In this document: piece after piece, positions 1-11,688 of the stretch
Layout: every line of letters begins with the position of its first letter
How positions within the stretch are numbered: position 1 is the stretch's first letter
NCBI GenBank assembly: GCA_001687465.1
Contig: LVLI01000069.1
Coordinates: 62,001-126,000 of the forward strand
Length of the DNA stretch: 64,000 bases
Direction of reading: 5' to 3'
Source of the DNA: Halocafeteria seosinensis
Lineage: Eukaryota; Sar; Bigyra; Bicosoecida
Translations under genes and position numbers: made by a program
Notes under the pieces: generated by a model
Told to the model about the DNA's origin: nothing
The model's database searches: none
The model's input: only the letters and a program-made list of their open reading frames with translations

Positions 1-188
1 AAAGAAAAAACTCATTGCTTGCGAAGGATCGGAGCCTACAGAATCGACACCAACTGATTACAGTTCTGCTAGAACCGACGCCTCACTGAAGCGTCAAGCG
101 TATATTATTGGATTGAACTGTGTTGACAAAAAGGCAGACGATGAATTCTGTTTTAATTTAATTGTCTGTTCATCCGAATGAGCGTAGT

Positions 189-1196
189 CTATCGGTACAC
201 GGTCCGGCTCCCTTGGTGCATTCGGGACAGCACAGTCGCCACAGCGGATTCCTCAGATTCCATTGGTTCACCTCGGGTGCTTAGTTGGTCACTTCCTCGA
301 AAGTCTTTATGTTTGTGCAAACTGAAATAAGAGAGTGCGTTTCGGGATATTATATGTCCACTTTTTCGAAAGTTACTTGACAAATTAGTAGAGTTCATTC
401 CTCTCTGGACTAAGCACTGCGAGTCCAGTGGCGTATGAGACGATAATCGGGTAACTGCTTTGCTCAGAAGATCCGCTAGTTCATTTGCTACCTTTTCCAT
501 GAACGCAAGTTTTCGTTTTCTCTTTTGACGACTGCGCCTTGCCCTAAGAGCACCCAGTTGCCGCCGCTTATCTTTTGTCGGCACTGTACACGGCACCATT
601 GGACTACGCTCGTAAGTCCCCGGGCTTTCATCACTATCCAGTAGTTCAAAGCTCGAGCACTGATACATCAATTCGTCTATCTGCTCCTCGGGTATCCTTT
701 GTCCCTCGAGTATCTTTTGCTTGATACTACAAAAGTTGGCCTTGATCGTAGAGGGTAGGATCATTTCACTCTCCTGGCGATTACTACCTTTTACTGCAGC
801 AGGCCTGGATCGTTTGCCTGTAGCAGTGACCTTTCGTTCAGATACTGGAATCTGTTTAGCAAGTACTGGAATTATTGGATCTCCGACGCACGGACTCACA
901 TCGGGAGCAGATTCCATTGGTTCACTTAAGAACTCAGAGCGAGAAGTTAAGGAATATTTGCCGCTGTCCTGGAGGAAATCGGAGACCATCCGATCCATTC
1001 TCTTTGCTTTCGCATACGGAGGATGCAAGTGCATATCAGTACTAAATGAACTTTTGCTTAGAGTTCTGGAACTATTCAAATGGCATTTCATCGGATTTTG
1101 CAATATCTTTGTCCAACTTCCGCGGGTTTCGGGCAATTGCGGATTAACCAAATTCAACATCGCGTGCGCACGACAATTCTCATCGCACAGATCCAT
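189..1196 (-). CDS. bZIP-like basic-region protein lacking the invariant Asn
   Basis: Single-exon protein of 335 residues starting at an ATG. A strongly basic stretch near residues 205-230 (RRQLGALRARRSRQKRKRK) resembles the DNA-contacting region of bZIP factors, which read N-x7-R; the Arg of the SR pair is present, but the residue eight positions upstream is Gly instead of Asn. The helix that follows (LAFMEKVANELADLL and onward) has hydrophobic spacing but no long leucine zipper. The rest is Ser/Pro/Thr-rich and probably disordered, with an EPMES motif occurring twice. It sits head-to-head with a smaller protein at 2594 carrying the same type of basic motif, so the two look like diverged paralogues. 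A nuclear DNA-binding role is inferred from the motif only; a basic protein-interaction helix is possible. Confidence 0.6.
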   Translation of the reverse strand: MDLCDENCRAHAMLNLVNPQLPETRGSWTKILQNPMKCHLNSSRTLSKSSFSTDMHLHPPYAKAKRMDRMVSDFLQDSGKYSLTSRSEFLSEPMESAPDVSPCVGDPIIPVLAKQIPVSERKVTATGKRSRPAAVKGSNRQESEMILPSTIKANFCSIKQKILEGQRIPEEQIDELMYQCSSFELLDSDESPGTYERSPMVPCTVPTKDKRRQLGALRARRSRQKRKRKLAFMEKVANELADLLSKAVTRLSSHTPLDSQCLVQRGMNSTNLSSNFRKSGHIISRNALSYFSLHKHKDFRGSDQLSTRGEPMESEESAVATVLSRMHQGSRTVYR

Positions 1197-2593
1197 TTGT
1201 TCCTTTTAGTCCACTGTTCCTTACAGTCAATAACTTCTATTATAACTATATATGGTCGGTATTTCTATTTAAGGCGGTGTAAATGGCAGCTACACCCGCA
1301 CGCTGAAACAGAAGGTTCAAGCCAGGTCCGGGTATCAATGAATCTCCGTCATATACCGTCAGTGGAGGCACGTCACGTGCTGCAAATGCTGTCCATATAA
1401 ACACGGTACAGAGGGAAAGCTGCTGTGTGCCGCTGTCTCGTGGGTCAGGCTAGTCTTTTTTCCCCTTATCAAAGTGGAAATGAGTCTCTTTCTGCCCGCC
1501 GCCAGCTTCCTAGGGGAAAAAGCAGGGCAAAGAGGATCAAACCAGATAAGATGTTCTTCAGTAAGTCTCTCTCGAATCGGGATGCTTATTCCCTTTTCTG
1601 TAGCTTAGAAGAACGATACAATTATTCGTGGTGTTTACAAGCCGTGAATTCTGTCAATTTGTTGCTCCTTTGGGATAGGGGGTTACAAAAAACAACTCGT
1701 ACCCCGCGGACGGCCGCCGTAACTTAGCTTGGGGTCCAACCGTTTCTACGGCACTTCCCCTGTTCCCACACAACCTACGGTACTACAAGAACCATTATAG
1801 TCCTCGTAGTCTCTGGAAAGAAGGGATGACGACAGCGTGTATCCACCACAGCGATTCCTTGATGTATCTATGCAATAACGTAGCTCCCACTAGGCCATCG
1901 GTAGATTCTGCACGCCTTCCCCTGTGTTCCCCCTGCGCTCAGATTACGTCAAACTAGGTTCGACAGGCTTCCCAACAGAACGGTTGTAACATACAGCTCT
2001 TATGTAGCTTATGAAGCGCAAAAGGGCGGCGTAATTTCGCCGTACAGGTTTGCTGTGATAAGCACGGCTCCGCCGGCGGGTTCAATAAGATGCGGGAGAA
2101 CCCGGAGCCACTCCAGCCAGGCTGGACCAGCCTGGGTAGAAACAAATGCGGCATTTTTGAAATGCCTCAATGTGGCTCATTGCCCGTTCCTTTTTGATTG
2201 GGCGCACTTTGAATCCAGTATTCCCCGGTCAGTTTACTGGTTCCGCAGGGTAAATTCCGGGAAGGAGCCGAGCATATCGTGCATACCCCCAACTACAGGT
2301 ACAGTGGAAGCGGGAAGTTTTGCGAACAAGCGGGGGCCGCGGGGACGAATGGACTGAGTGGACCATTGCAGTTTGCGGTTTGGTTTCGCTCGTCATACCC
2401 TGTACATGCTTGAGGGACTTCGTTTCATTCTTGTGAGTTGTGTATGTGGGCCAATGAGTGCACTGACCAGAAAGAACAGAATAGCACATTCCGGCAGGCA
2501 GCTTCGAATACTCCCAATACCCCCGGTTTCCCCCTAATACCAGTAGCAGTGGTAGTATAGTATTTTGGCTAAGTAAACATATATCTGTTTCCT
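1197..2593. promoter_or_regulatory. Intergenic region between two divergent bZIP-like genes
   Basis: About 1.4 kb between two divergently transcribed genes, so both promoters should lie here. Composition is uneven, with GC-rich patches near 1690-1720, 2055-2120 and 2325-2350. Open frames on both strands are short and resemble no family. No tRNA, repeat array or clear core-promoter motif was seen. Confidence 0.4.
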
Positions 2594-3226
2594 ATGGAGA
2601 GGGGAGAGAAAAGGCAGAATATTGCTTCTGACGCAAGACTACTGCAGCCGCTTCTCAAAAAGCCTAGAGACACATGTGAACAGGACGATGAATGTCACTC
2701 CCCTCTTGGAAGCAAGTCTTCCGAGAAGAGTGAATCGGGAAGTAAGAACCAAGTTAGCGGTGAACAAACGTTTGAGGATTGTGCGCATCGGGTGAAGAGA
2801 CATGTGGAAGAATTCTTGGAAGGAATCGAGGAAATGGACAGCTCAAAAGTGACCGCAACCGTAAAGGAAGCTGTTTCAGGGTATGCTGAGATACCTGCGG
2901 ATCCGAATTCCGGTGAAATTATGCGCGAAGACCTTCAGCATCTGAACCATGTCGATAGGGAAAGAAAAATGGCGGCTATACGCGCTCATAGAAGCCGCCT
3001 GCGGCGACAACAACGCGAAAATTGGCTTAATGTACTGAACCCGGTTCTTCTGGAGTCGACGCAACAAGCGCTTCTCTGTCTAAACGGAAAACGAAGAGGC
3101 ACACAGCAGAGTTCTCCAGATATCAATATGAGACTACGTCTCCAAGTGGGGTCGTTCAATACATCGCTGACAGTTCGCAGTAACTCGTTTAAGCTGACGC
3201 AATCCAGCTTGGGAACGCACTATTAA
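2594..3226 (+). CDS. Small bZIP-like basic-region protein (paralogue of the gene at 189)
   Basis: Single-exon protein of 210 residues starting at an ATG. It begins with a charged, Ser-rich region. A basic helix near residues 120-145 (RERKMAAIRAHRSRLRRQQ) matches the bZIP-like motif of the divergent neighbour in spacing: an A-x-RA-x-RSR core preceded and followed by Arg/Lys. The bZIP-invariant Asn position is Ala here. The following helix (ENWLNVLNPVLLESTQQALL) is amphipathic but short. Upstream there is an acidic helical segment with an EFLEGIEEM core comparable in place to ILEGQRIPEEQI in the paralogue. It converges with the kinesin gene to the right, 206 bases away. The function as a transcription factor is inferred. 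Confidence 0.6.
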   Translation: MERGEKRQNIASDARLLQPLLKKPRDTCEQDDECHSPLGSKSSEKSESGSKNQVSGEQTFEDCAHRVKRHVEEFLEGIEEMDSSKVTATVKEAVSGYAEIPADPNSGEIMREDLQHLNHVDRERKMAAIRAHRSRLRRQQRENWLNVLNPVLLESTQQALLCLNGKRRGTQQSSPDINMRLRLQVGSFNTSLTVRSNSFKLTQSSLGTHY

Positions 3227-3432
3227 TACAATGCGACGGACACGTTGCCGCTCAGGATACGCCTGATGTGTGTTCAAGGCAACACAATCACTGGGTTACA
3301 GTGTGTGAATGTGTACTATTGCACAATAGTGGTTTGAGAAGGGATTCTACGAAGAGCTCAGTCCCTCTGCGGGAGAAGAGAGCTGCAGCACGATTCACTC
3401 CCCGTAATCCCCAGCAAACGTATTTTAGCGTC

Positions 3433-6400
3433 TCATGAGCTTCCATCATGCCGCTTGGAACCTGTGATACCATATGAGTCAGGACCATGAAGCTTAATCG
3501 CCAGCCGAAAAGCTTCGATCCAAATGTTCCGAGCGGCTTCTATTGTCTTTCTGGCTCTCTCTGTGGAGGATTGTATGCTTTCAACTGTATACCCACGACT
3601 GAACTCTCTAACATCTCGGTCATCCAGCTCCAGTTCTAAGTAGTGCCATTCTCCGCCGCTTTCATATACCACAGTGAAACAAGCGAAGTTGTTTTTCCAG
3701 GAATGATCGGTTTGTCTTCCTGGGTACACCTGCAGAGGAAAGGAGTAGAGAGCTATGTCAACGCTGAAGACGTTATGGTCACTTTAACTCCAGTCTTACG
3801 TCTAAACACGCTCTCGAAGGTATTTGAGTATAGACCCTTGAAGAGTTTACCGCTCCGATGAAGAATAACCCTAAGTTTTGAGAACACCAGACGAACCTGT
3901 TGGATGCAACACTTCAATTACATATTTAATTAACAAGATGAGTAAAACTGTAATTCCTTACCTGGCATGGGTATTGTCTGTCTCGTGTATCCAAAACGCA
4001 GCGCCTTTCAAGAGCAATGAGCGCATCGCTTTAACCCTTGAGTCCTCCTCGCTATTTTGTTGACCAGAGGTGCTCCTCGCCGGGCTTCGCGTCTCTTGAT
4101 TACGGTGCTTCACGTCCAAGTTCGTATTGTACTCGGTGTCTACCGCGGTGGCAGAAGCCGTTGGGTCATCTACAGTTTGGATGACCGGTTTCGCGTTTTC
4201 CCGAAGAGGTTCCGTCTGTATCGGAAAATGCCCAGAGCCATTTCTCTCTGATTGGATAGTAGATTGACTCGCCGTCTCTTCATCATGATGACGACCAGCT
4301 GGAGTCATATCATTGTAGTCGCTTGACGCGCTGCTGTCCCCGCGTGTTCGATGAGTATGTGAAGAAAATGAAGCATTTGTCCTACTTCCTCTATCTGCGG
4401 AAGATGCACTTGAAGGTCGTCGAGGCTTACTAGTGGTCTGGTTGTGACTGTGAACACTAGAAGCATCAGCTGCTGTCCCATCATTGCTGTTACTCGATAA
4501 AACGTCCTTGTTTCCCTCTGCACTGTTTATCGCGGTAAACACCGCCCGCTGCAAAACAGACGAACAATGTAATTCTGCATGTCAGCACCGGTATACGTGA
4601 CATCAAGTTTTACGGACCTTCAGTAGAGCCATGCAAAGTTGGGCTTGAGCCATATCAGATACCCGAACCCACCATTCGGGAACACCATCAGAGCTCCATT
4701 CTATTGAGTTCAAGCTCTCAACATCAGATACATGCCCGCTAGGGAAGTGAGGAGGCTTATGCAAGAATGACTTTACTAGCCGCTCACAGGCCTGTTCATC
4801 ACTCTTATGCAGCTTCCGGCTAAAAAGCGACAGTTGTTTGCCACCCTCCAATTCTAAATTGCCGTGCTTGAGTGCATGTCGAATAGCCTTCTCGGAGAAT
4901 CCCAATTTATAAAGAAGACGTATCCCATTATTGAGTTGTGATTTAATTTTCCGATTCTGAGACTTTAGGCGCTTCACGGTAGCAGAAATATCTTCCTGTT
5001 TGTTGACTGCAACATAGCTGGTTAACATTCCGCAGCGCTGGGCGAAGCGACAGGTGGATACCGACTCTTCAGTAAACTCCGGTTCTGGGTTCAAAGTGGC
5101 AATAAACACAGTTCTGCAGTTGCCGCCGAGGCTGTCTCGTAGTACTGAAGTCAGAACCGAGTTTCTATATGGGACGTAGCTCGCTACTGCCTGACCTTTG
5201 GCTCTTGATTGATTCCGCTGCCGCTGCTGTAAAGCAATAATAACCTGTTCCAAATAGTGGAGGGATAAGTTGATAGACTTTCCCTCTTTCCTTGTAAGCG
5301 CGCGATTTCGCTCCCTTTTTGCCCAGTGTGCAGTAGATGCAGTACCTGGTCGCCCAGAGAACGATTTGTTGAGCATTTGATTCGAGCCTGTATCCCCTCT
5401 AATGTTGTTTTCAGTTTTGAAGACTCTCTCCGAACCTGTTTCGGAAACGAATGGAGGGAATTATTTAACATCACCGTAGCTGCAAGGTCTCGACGAAATC
5501 TTGCCATACCAGCCAGATCCACAAAGTGGAGTTTAGAGCAAGTGATAGTCTCTGCTTCCTCGTGCTTTTGCTCTACGTGTATAGTGAAAACGCAATGAGA
5601 TCGAGAGGACGCCTGTAAAACAAGCCATTCGAGCTCATTTATTGCAGCCATACAAGAAAAGTCAGCATCATCCAGTCTTACCTGGTTCATTGGCGTCTCC
5701 GCAGTCATCCGGTTTACATTTCCAAGGAAGAGAAGATTGAGGGCTTCCCGTTCAGACTTGGCTTCAAACAGTTGCAGGTTTCGAAGCTCCAAGTTTCCAT
5801 CTTCATCTTTTCTCATATCAATTTTCTGCCATTCCTCGATAGGCTTCGTTCGGTGGGAGCTGCAGCGACAGCATTTCGTCGAAGTGGCCCAATGGAGAGC
5901 AATCATTTTGCACCTACCGGTCCAGCAGGTCAAAGATCGTCTCGTTATAAATCTCAAAGTACGATATAAGGATGGAGAAATGCATCGAATGGTTTTCATC
6001 TATGTGTTTATAGAGGTCTTCGATAATACGTGGAATAATTCCTCGCTCGGGGAACGTCTCACCACCTGCAAACAATCCAATCAGTCAACTCTTGAGCGCG
6101 TTTTTCTTTCTTCACGAACACATACCACTAATGGTGTACGTCTTGCCACTACCGGTCTGTCCGTACGCGAAGATGGTGTTGTTATACCCTTCTAACGCGG
6201 AATCGACGGTTGGTCGAACCTGAGCAGCAAGACGATTTCATCTTCTTCAATGCACGATATCTGACTTTTCCACAGTTTAAATACAATAGTCCACATACCA
6301 CTTGTCCGTATAACGATTGCTGCCCTTCTGAAGGCCTTATAACCTGTAGAAACAAGCCATTTCAATGTCCTCTCTTCCTCCAGAGCTCTTGAATAGGACA

Positions 6401-6812
6401 CTTACGCGATTAAATGTGAATACGAGGCTATTCGGGTTATTATCCACCACATCCTGCACTTTTTTCCTAGGAGCTACGAACTCTAAATGCCTTGCAATTC
6501 CGTCATCATTCTCTGAAGAAGCCAAAAACACCACCTCCACACGTCACTAAGCCCCTTCACGAGCACTTTCTGCTGTACACACATACCATGCACTCGATAT
6601 GGCAGGTCCGGAGCCTCAGAAGGTCGTCTATACGAAGACTCAAACGGCGGCCGAACCCGGGCATACACCTCAACACGCCTCTGGAGCACCGGCTGCTTCT
6701 CATGGGCCGAAGCGCCTATCTTGGAAGCCTTATTCGCAACCGTGGAAGGCGTTGGAGTGGGTGTCGAGCTATTTGCACTCGGAGGCTCAGAACTCGTCTC
6801 CGAGGAAGCCAT
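3433..6812 (-). CDS. KIF6: Kinesin-9B (KIF6-type) motor with C-terminal PH-like domain
   Basis: About 12 exons, roughly 880 residues. The motor opens with [10 protein letters not shown], has the P-loop GQTGSGKT (around 6150), switch I in PMNQASSRSH (split by an intron near 5680-5615), switch II DLAGSER, and the subfamily-typical stretches [24 protein letters not shown] and [11 protein letters not shown]. These match the kinesin-9B/KIF6 group, which in known organisms acts at the flagellar axoneme. After the motor come a short coiled coil, a Ser/Thr-rich linker (about 195 residues) and a last segment with strands resembling a phospholipase-C-type PH domain ([25 protein letters not shown]). The splice into that segment near 3960-3890 is the least certain: the simplest join changes frame, so the tail could need another exon. 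An in-frame ATG at 6917 is an alternative start. Confidence 0.88.
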
Positions 6813-7455
6813 TTTGGACTTGTGTGAATTGTTTGCTGCCGGATCCACTCTCTCTATATATATAGTGCCAATCAACCCACTAGAGATAGGATCAACTACT
6901 AATATGAATTTCATCACGTGTCAACACGTCTGGCTAACAAGATTCCCAAGGAGTGCGGGAAGTGCGACAGACTTCCCTAAGAGTTCGGAGGCAACAGAGT
7001 GTATTTATCGGTCTATGTGATTCGCATTTTTGCACTACGGTATTGTTTCGTCAACCCTGCAAATGAACGTCCAAAGAAACAGTTGTTAGCGATGGGGAGT
7101 GTGAGATGCGATACAGCAATGCATCTCGAACGTGTAACACCCCAATTGCACACACTATAGCAAGCAGTTGAAAGACGTTCCACATTGAAAACAAATAGTA
7201 GTGAAGAACATCCTCTTTAGACTTGCGACAAGGAATTCAGAGAACTATTGGGGACACACACTTACCAGCGCACCTGTATTGATCTCGAATGCTCCGTTGT
7301 CACAGCAGTGCGTGTCAGCACAGTTCATTTGAAGAAATATTACGAGTGCAACTGGAATATTTTTATCTTCAAATGATACTGTTGTACATACATTGTCATC
7401 TGTTCTCCACTATGCATGAATACTGCTACCAACATTGGGCAACTACACAGCAACT
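6813..7455. other. Intergenic region upstream of kinesin-9B
   Basis: About 640 bases between the kinesin start and the CYP51 stop, both on the minus strand. It should hold the kinesin promoter and the CYP51 3' end. A short TA-rich run (TATATATATAG) lies near 6856-6866, just upstream of the kinesin ATG. Nothing else recognised. Confidence 0.3.
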
Positions 7456-9507
7456 CTAAGCCTTGGGGCCACTTTTCTTGCGGCGGTAACGGACTGTTGT
7501 TGGACTCTTTGGAGGAACTACCATGGCTGTGTAGTCTGATTCTGGGAACTCGGTTACTAGCTCAAGATCGAAATTACGGAACAAAACGGAAAGTAAAGTT
7601 TTCACCTGGAGATATGCAAACCTTTCTCCCATACAGGAATGCAGCCCGCCTCCGAAACCAACATACTTGAACTTCTTGTTGTCTTCTCCCTCTTTAGGCT
7701 TATCTTCTTCTCGTCCTGGAGCATACCGGTCGGGATCAAACTGCTGTGGGTTACTGAAGGCTCCTTCAGGAGGAGGAAGCTGCATTGATACTCCAGGGGC
7801 TGCGACGACAATGTCGCCCTTGGGAATTGTGTGGTGGGGAGTCTTCAACTCCGTCAACACCTCACGCATTAAGAAGATCAAAGGGGGGTGTAAACGAATA
7901 GACTCTTTCATGCAGCGTCCCAATAAATCCATTTTGTTGACCTGTTCAAAGCTGAGGGTATCCTGGGCACCACCAACCAGTTCTTGTTGCTCCTGCAACA
8001 CGCGCTCCTTTAGGTCTGGTTTCGTCATCAAATACAATGCAGTCCATGTCGACGTAATTGTGGAAGTATGCTGTCCAGCAAACAGCAAAGCAATCATCAA
8101 GCCAGTAACTTCTTGATCCGTCGGTTTGCTTCCGTCGCGATATTCCGCATCCATGAACACTTGCAAGACATCATTGTGACGTTCACCTTCCCGACGGCGT
8201 TTTTGGATGACGTTGGAAAATAGTCGGACCATTTCTTCACGGGCACGGTTTCTCTTTCTGGGCGAAACGAGAAACGAAGTCAATTATAATCGCCACTACA
8301 TAGTCAATGTCCGTTAATACTTACATATGTTGAGGGATAGGAGCATTGGGGAAGAAGAATGAGAGGGGAGTTATTCCTTGGTCGAGAGTGTGATATAAGT
8401 CGGCCACTTGTTCGAATAGCTCTTCGCGTATCTGCATTTGTGGTACGGACATGGGAAACCGGACTTTGCCCTCATGAAACATCTCTGTATAATGAAATCA
8501 ATGCTACCTTACCTCCTGTCCCATCAGGCATCTAGATGCCGTCAATATAATTAACTCTGCAAGCTTTTCAATCAAGTTCACTTCACCTTCATCACCCCAA
8601 TCTTTGAAAAACTTTTCTGCTTCGTCAATGATCTTCGGTACGTAGCTCTGTAAGTTGCTACTATGCAGGGAGCCACTCATAAACTTAAGTTGCTGTTGCA
8701 TGACACGTGGAGGTGCATCGTAAACCACTCCTTTCCCAAACACGGGAGTCATGAATTTATAGACTGCAGATTGGTTCACATCCTTATCGGCAGCCTGCAG
8801 TGCATTCCGAAAGTATTCGTGAAGCATTGCATTGTACGGCAGTCTTGAGTCGTTGTGACGTACGTTAAAGAAAGGTGTATGGCTTTGTGGCCCAAGCAAG
8901 AAAGTCATGTTCTTCCCAAACATGTTAACCGTGAATTCAGTACCTTTCTGCAATATTCAAAGCAAGCAGAACAGCGTTCATAACTCGGCTAAAGGATACA
9001 CCATCAAAGCAAGGACGCTTGACTCCAGCTTTCCAAAAACAGACCAGAAACCCGGTGGCCAAGGCCAGAAGGCGCTCCTTGCACTGCTGAACTGGATATC
9101 TTACCTCTCGATATCCTCTCCAGACTAAATCCACCGGAGATGATGCAAATTCAGGGAATGGCCCCAACAACGGTAGTCCTCCTCCGAGCATCGGTGGGGC
9201 GTTTTTCGGCCGTGACATTCGGAGGTAGATCATAAAGGAAATGCCTCCCACTCTGCATGGACAGAGAAATACACGTCAGAATGGCGTAGAACAGACCTGA
9301 ATGGCGCTGAATAAGGGCTCTCATAGTGACACCAAACTTTCCCTTTATTCGCCCCTTCCAAACCCTTGTTACAAAAAGCTATCCTATGCATAATGTAGTA
9401 TAAACGATGCTCTATACGTATACGTACATGGCAAGCACCACCGTGGCTCCTAGTATGAGCCAGGCATTGGCCAAAAGAAAGGATAAATTAAGCGTCACCC
9501 CTGCCAT
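7456..9507 (-). CDS. CYP51: Sterol 14-alpha-demethylase (CYP51)
   Basis: Five exons, about 520 residues. Exon 1 (ATG at 9505-9507) encodes a hydrophobic ER anchor ([20 protein letters not shown]) and joins in frame to exon 2 at 9249. CYP51 signatures are present: the B-region around EVR with [10 protein letters not shown], the I-helix [13 protein letters not shown], the ExxR motif KESIRLHPP, and the heme loop [20 protein letters not shown] with the Cys ligand. CYP51 removes the C14 methyl group from lanosterol, obtusifoliol or similar sterols in the ER, so the organism makes its own sterols. The heme loop has GGLHSC where many members have AGRHRC. A second P450 starts 308 bases away on the other strand. 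Confidence 0.93.
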
Positions 9508-9815
9508 ATCTTGCGCTTTTTGAACCCTTTAAACTCAATAATTACACACAATGGTCAGTATACGACGGTATCAGAGCAATCCCCGTTGTCTTGAGTTTGT
9601 ATCTCATGCAGCAGCAGCTTGGAAAACAAACCTCAACTATGGGAAATGAGTGCCATCTGACAAGGACCATATCAAATGCCTCCAGCTTCCGGGGAGTCCG
9701 GCAGGGACGTATTACACGCGTATTATGTGCCAGGGTTGTTCCTAAACGAGGCAAGTTTTACTCGTGCACGTAGTTTGATCGTCCTGAGCTTGTTCGAGCG
9801 TGTATACATAGTACA
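9508..9815. promoter_or_regulatory. Shared promoter region between two divergent P450 genes
   Basis: 308 bases separate the ATG of CYP51 (minus strand) from the ATG of the second P450 (plus strand), so this interval must serve both. No TATA box is obvious and no coding potential is convincing. A sterol-response element was looked for by eye without a confident match. Confidence 0.45.
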
Positions 9816-11639
9816 ATGGTAGCGTTAAAACTGGACATTGGAGCCCTTCTGCAGCCTCTTCGAGGGTGAGTTGGACCCTTTTCACAGCCATTTTAGCCCT
9901 TTTATAGCTCATATTCTGTGTCTTTTTGTCCCTGCAGGTTGTCTTGGGGGTCTCTACTGGGTTTGTTGGGGCTCTTTGTGGTCATTGCACTGCTGATTAA
10001 GAATGAAATCCGAGCTGCCAAGGTGGCATCTTTGCCCGGGCCACCACGTATCCCCATTGTAGGACACATTCCCTATTTGCTCAAGGCTCCCTGGCTTCAG
10101 GTACGAATCGACAGGGTAGATCAAGAGGAAACTATGGGTTGGTCACCACATACGCTCTGTCTGTATGCAGTTCGACCGATGGGCGCGCGAATACGGAACT
10201 ATTTACAGATAGTACGTAACTTTATTGTCTCTAGTCAAAAGTATGATGTGGGATAACTTGCTATCGCTTAACTGGTATTGGATTTTTTTTTGGTGCAGTT
10301 TCATCTGGGGGAATCCGATGGTTGTCGTGTCCGAACCAGAAGAGGTGAAAAAGATCTTGACGACGCAGAATAAGCAGTTCCCGAAGGATGATTGGTCCTA
10401 CGCGTATTTCAAACCTATCCTCGGCAATGGCATGGTAACATCATCTGGGGAGCGTTGGAAACATTCTAGGGAGGTGATAAAACCAAAGTTCCATTATGAT
10501 TCTCTCGAACGACTTCATCCTATCTTTATTGGAGCGGCACAAAGGGTGTGCAAACGCTGGGAGAACAAACAAACGGTAGAATTGGGACTTGAGTTCCGCA
10601 CCGTTACTTTGGAAGTTATCAGCGAAGTTGCCCTGGGATTGGATCCAGAAGATGCCCATGTTCTCCCAAAGATCTTTGAATCTGTTCTGGATGAACTCAA
10701 TCAGCGCATGTTCCACCCATATAGGGCCTTTTTCCCTTTAGAAATCGACCATCGGCGTAAGATCAAACAACTGGATGACATGGTGCTCGAGATGATCCGA
10801 AGTCGCCGTCAACAGATCTCTACGGGTGATACCAATAAAGCCACAGAGGGGCACGGATTAAAGGCTGCATCGTATGGTGGTGACATGCTCGATATGATTC
10901 TCAAGATGGATCCTAATATGGATGAAAGGCAATTGGCGGATGAACTTAAAACTATGTTGCTAGCAGGTAAGGATACAGAGTACCAGTGATTTTCGTTTTC
11001 ACAGCAAATTTTTTCATGCAAGCGATTTTGCGATCACCCACAGGCCATGAAACATCTTCAATGATGCTGCTCTGGTCTTGCTACTTGTTATGCAAGAATC
11101 CCGACAAAATGGCTAAGGCGCGCGAGGAGATCACATCCGTTATTGGCTCAGGCGATAAATGGGGAACTTACGAACAATATAAAAGCTTGAATTACTTAGA
11201 AAACGTTATGTATGAAGCGATGCGATTATACGCCCCTGTACCGGTACTAACTCGTGAAACAAGCAACGATGTTAAACTCGGAAAGTATGATGTTCCCAAA
11301 GGGACTACCATTATGCTCTCAGTGTGGGCCATGCATCGCTCACCCGCTATTTGGGGGGACGACGTGGACTGTTTCCGACCGGAGCGCTTCAGTAGAGAAG
11401 ACGCTCAAGAGAAGAAGCGACACCCGTTTTCATATATGCCATTCTCACTGGGACCTCGTGATTGCATTGGACGCAACCTTGCAATCATAGAAGCCAAAGT
11501 GGTCCTGTCATCCATCTTACAGCGTTATGACATGAGCGTCGCTCCCGGCCAACCGGATGAAGTACCGACAGATAGCTACATCATCCCAGTGCGGCCTGCC
11601 GGTGGACTCTACATGAACGTCAAACGTTTACACAAATAA
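9816..11639 (+). CDS. Microsomal cytochrome P450 (CYP4/CYP72-like)
   Basis: Five exons, about 508 residues, starting at an ATG at 9816. An N-terminal membrane helix (SLLGLLGLFVVIALLI) precedes the Pro-rich hinge LPGPPRIPIVGH. Core P450 motifs follow: I-helix LLAGHETSSMML (formed across the intron near 10966-11044), ExxR in YEAMRLYAP, PERF in FRPERFSRED, and the heme loop FSLGPRDCIGRNLA with the Cys ligand. The K-helix and heme-loop style fits the CYP4/CYP72/CYP97 side of the superfamily, whose members hydroxylate fatty acids, isoprenoids or terpenoids; the substrate cannot be told from sequence. It is transcribed divergently from CYP51 and ends 49 bases from the convergent PH-tetraspanin gene. 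Confidence 0.9.
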
Positions 11640-11688
11640 TATTTTGCCTTCGATTCGGACTCGTAGTGTAGTAGCCTACTTGCGTTCA

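Noticed and set aside
721-1400. Plus-strand open frames of 106-162 residues
   Set aside because: They lie opposite the single-exon bZIP-like gene and its upstream flank, and have no domain resemblance; treated as antisense shadows.
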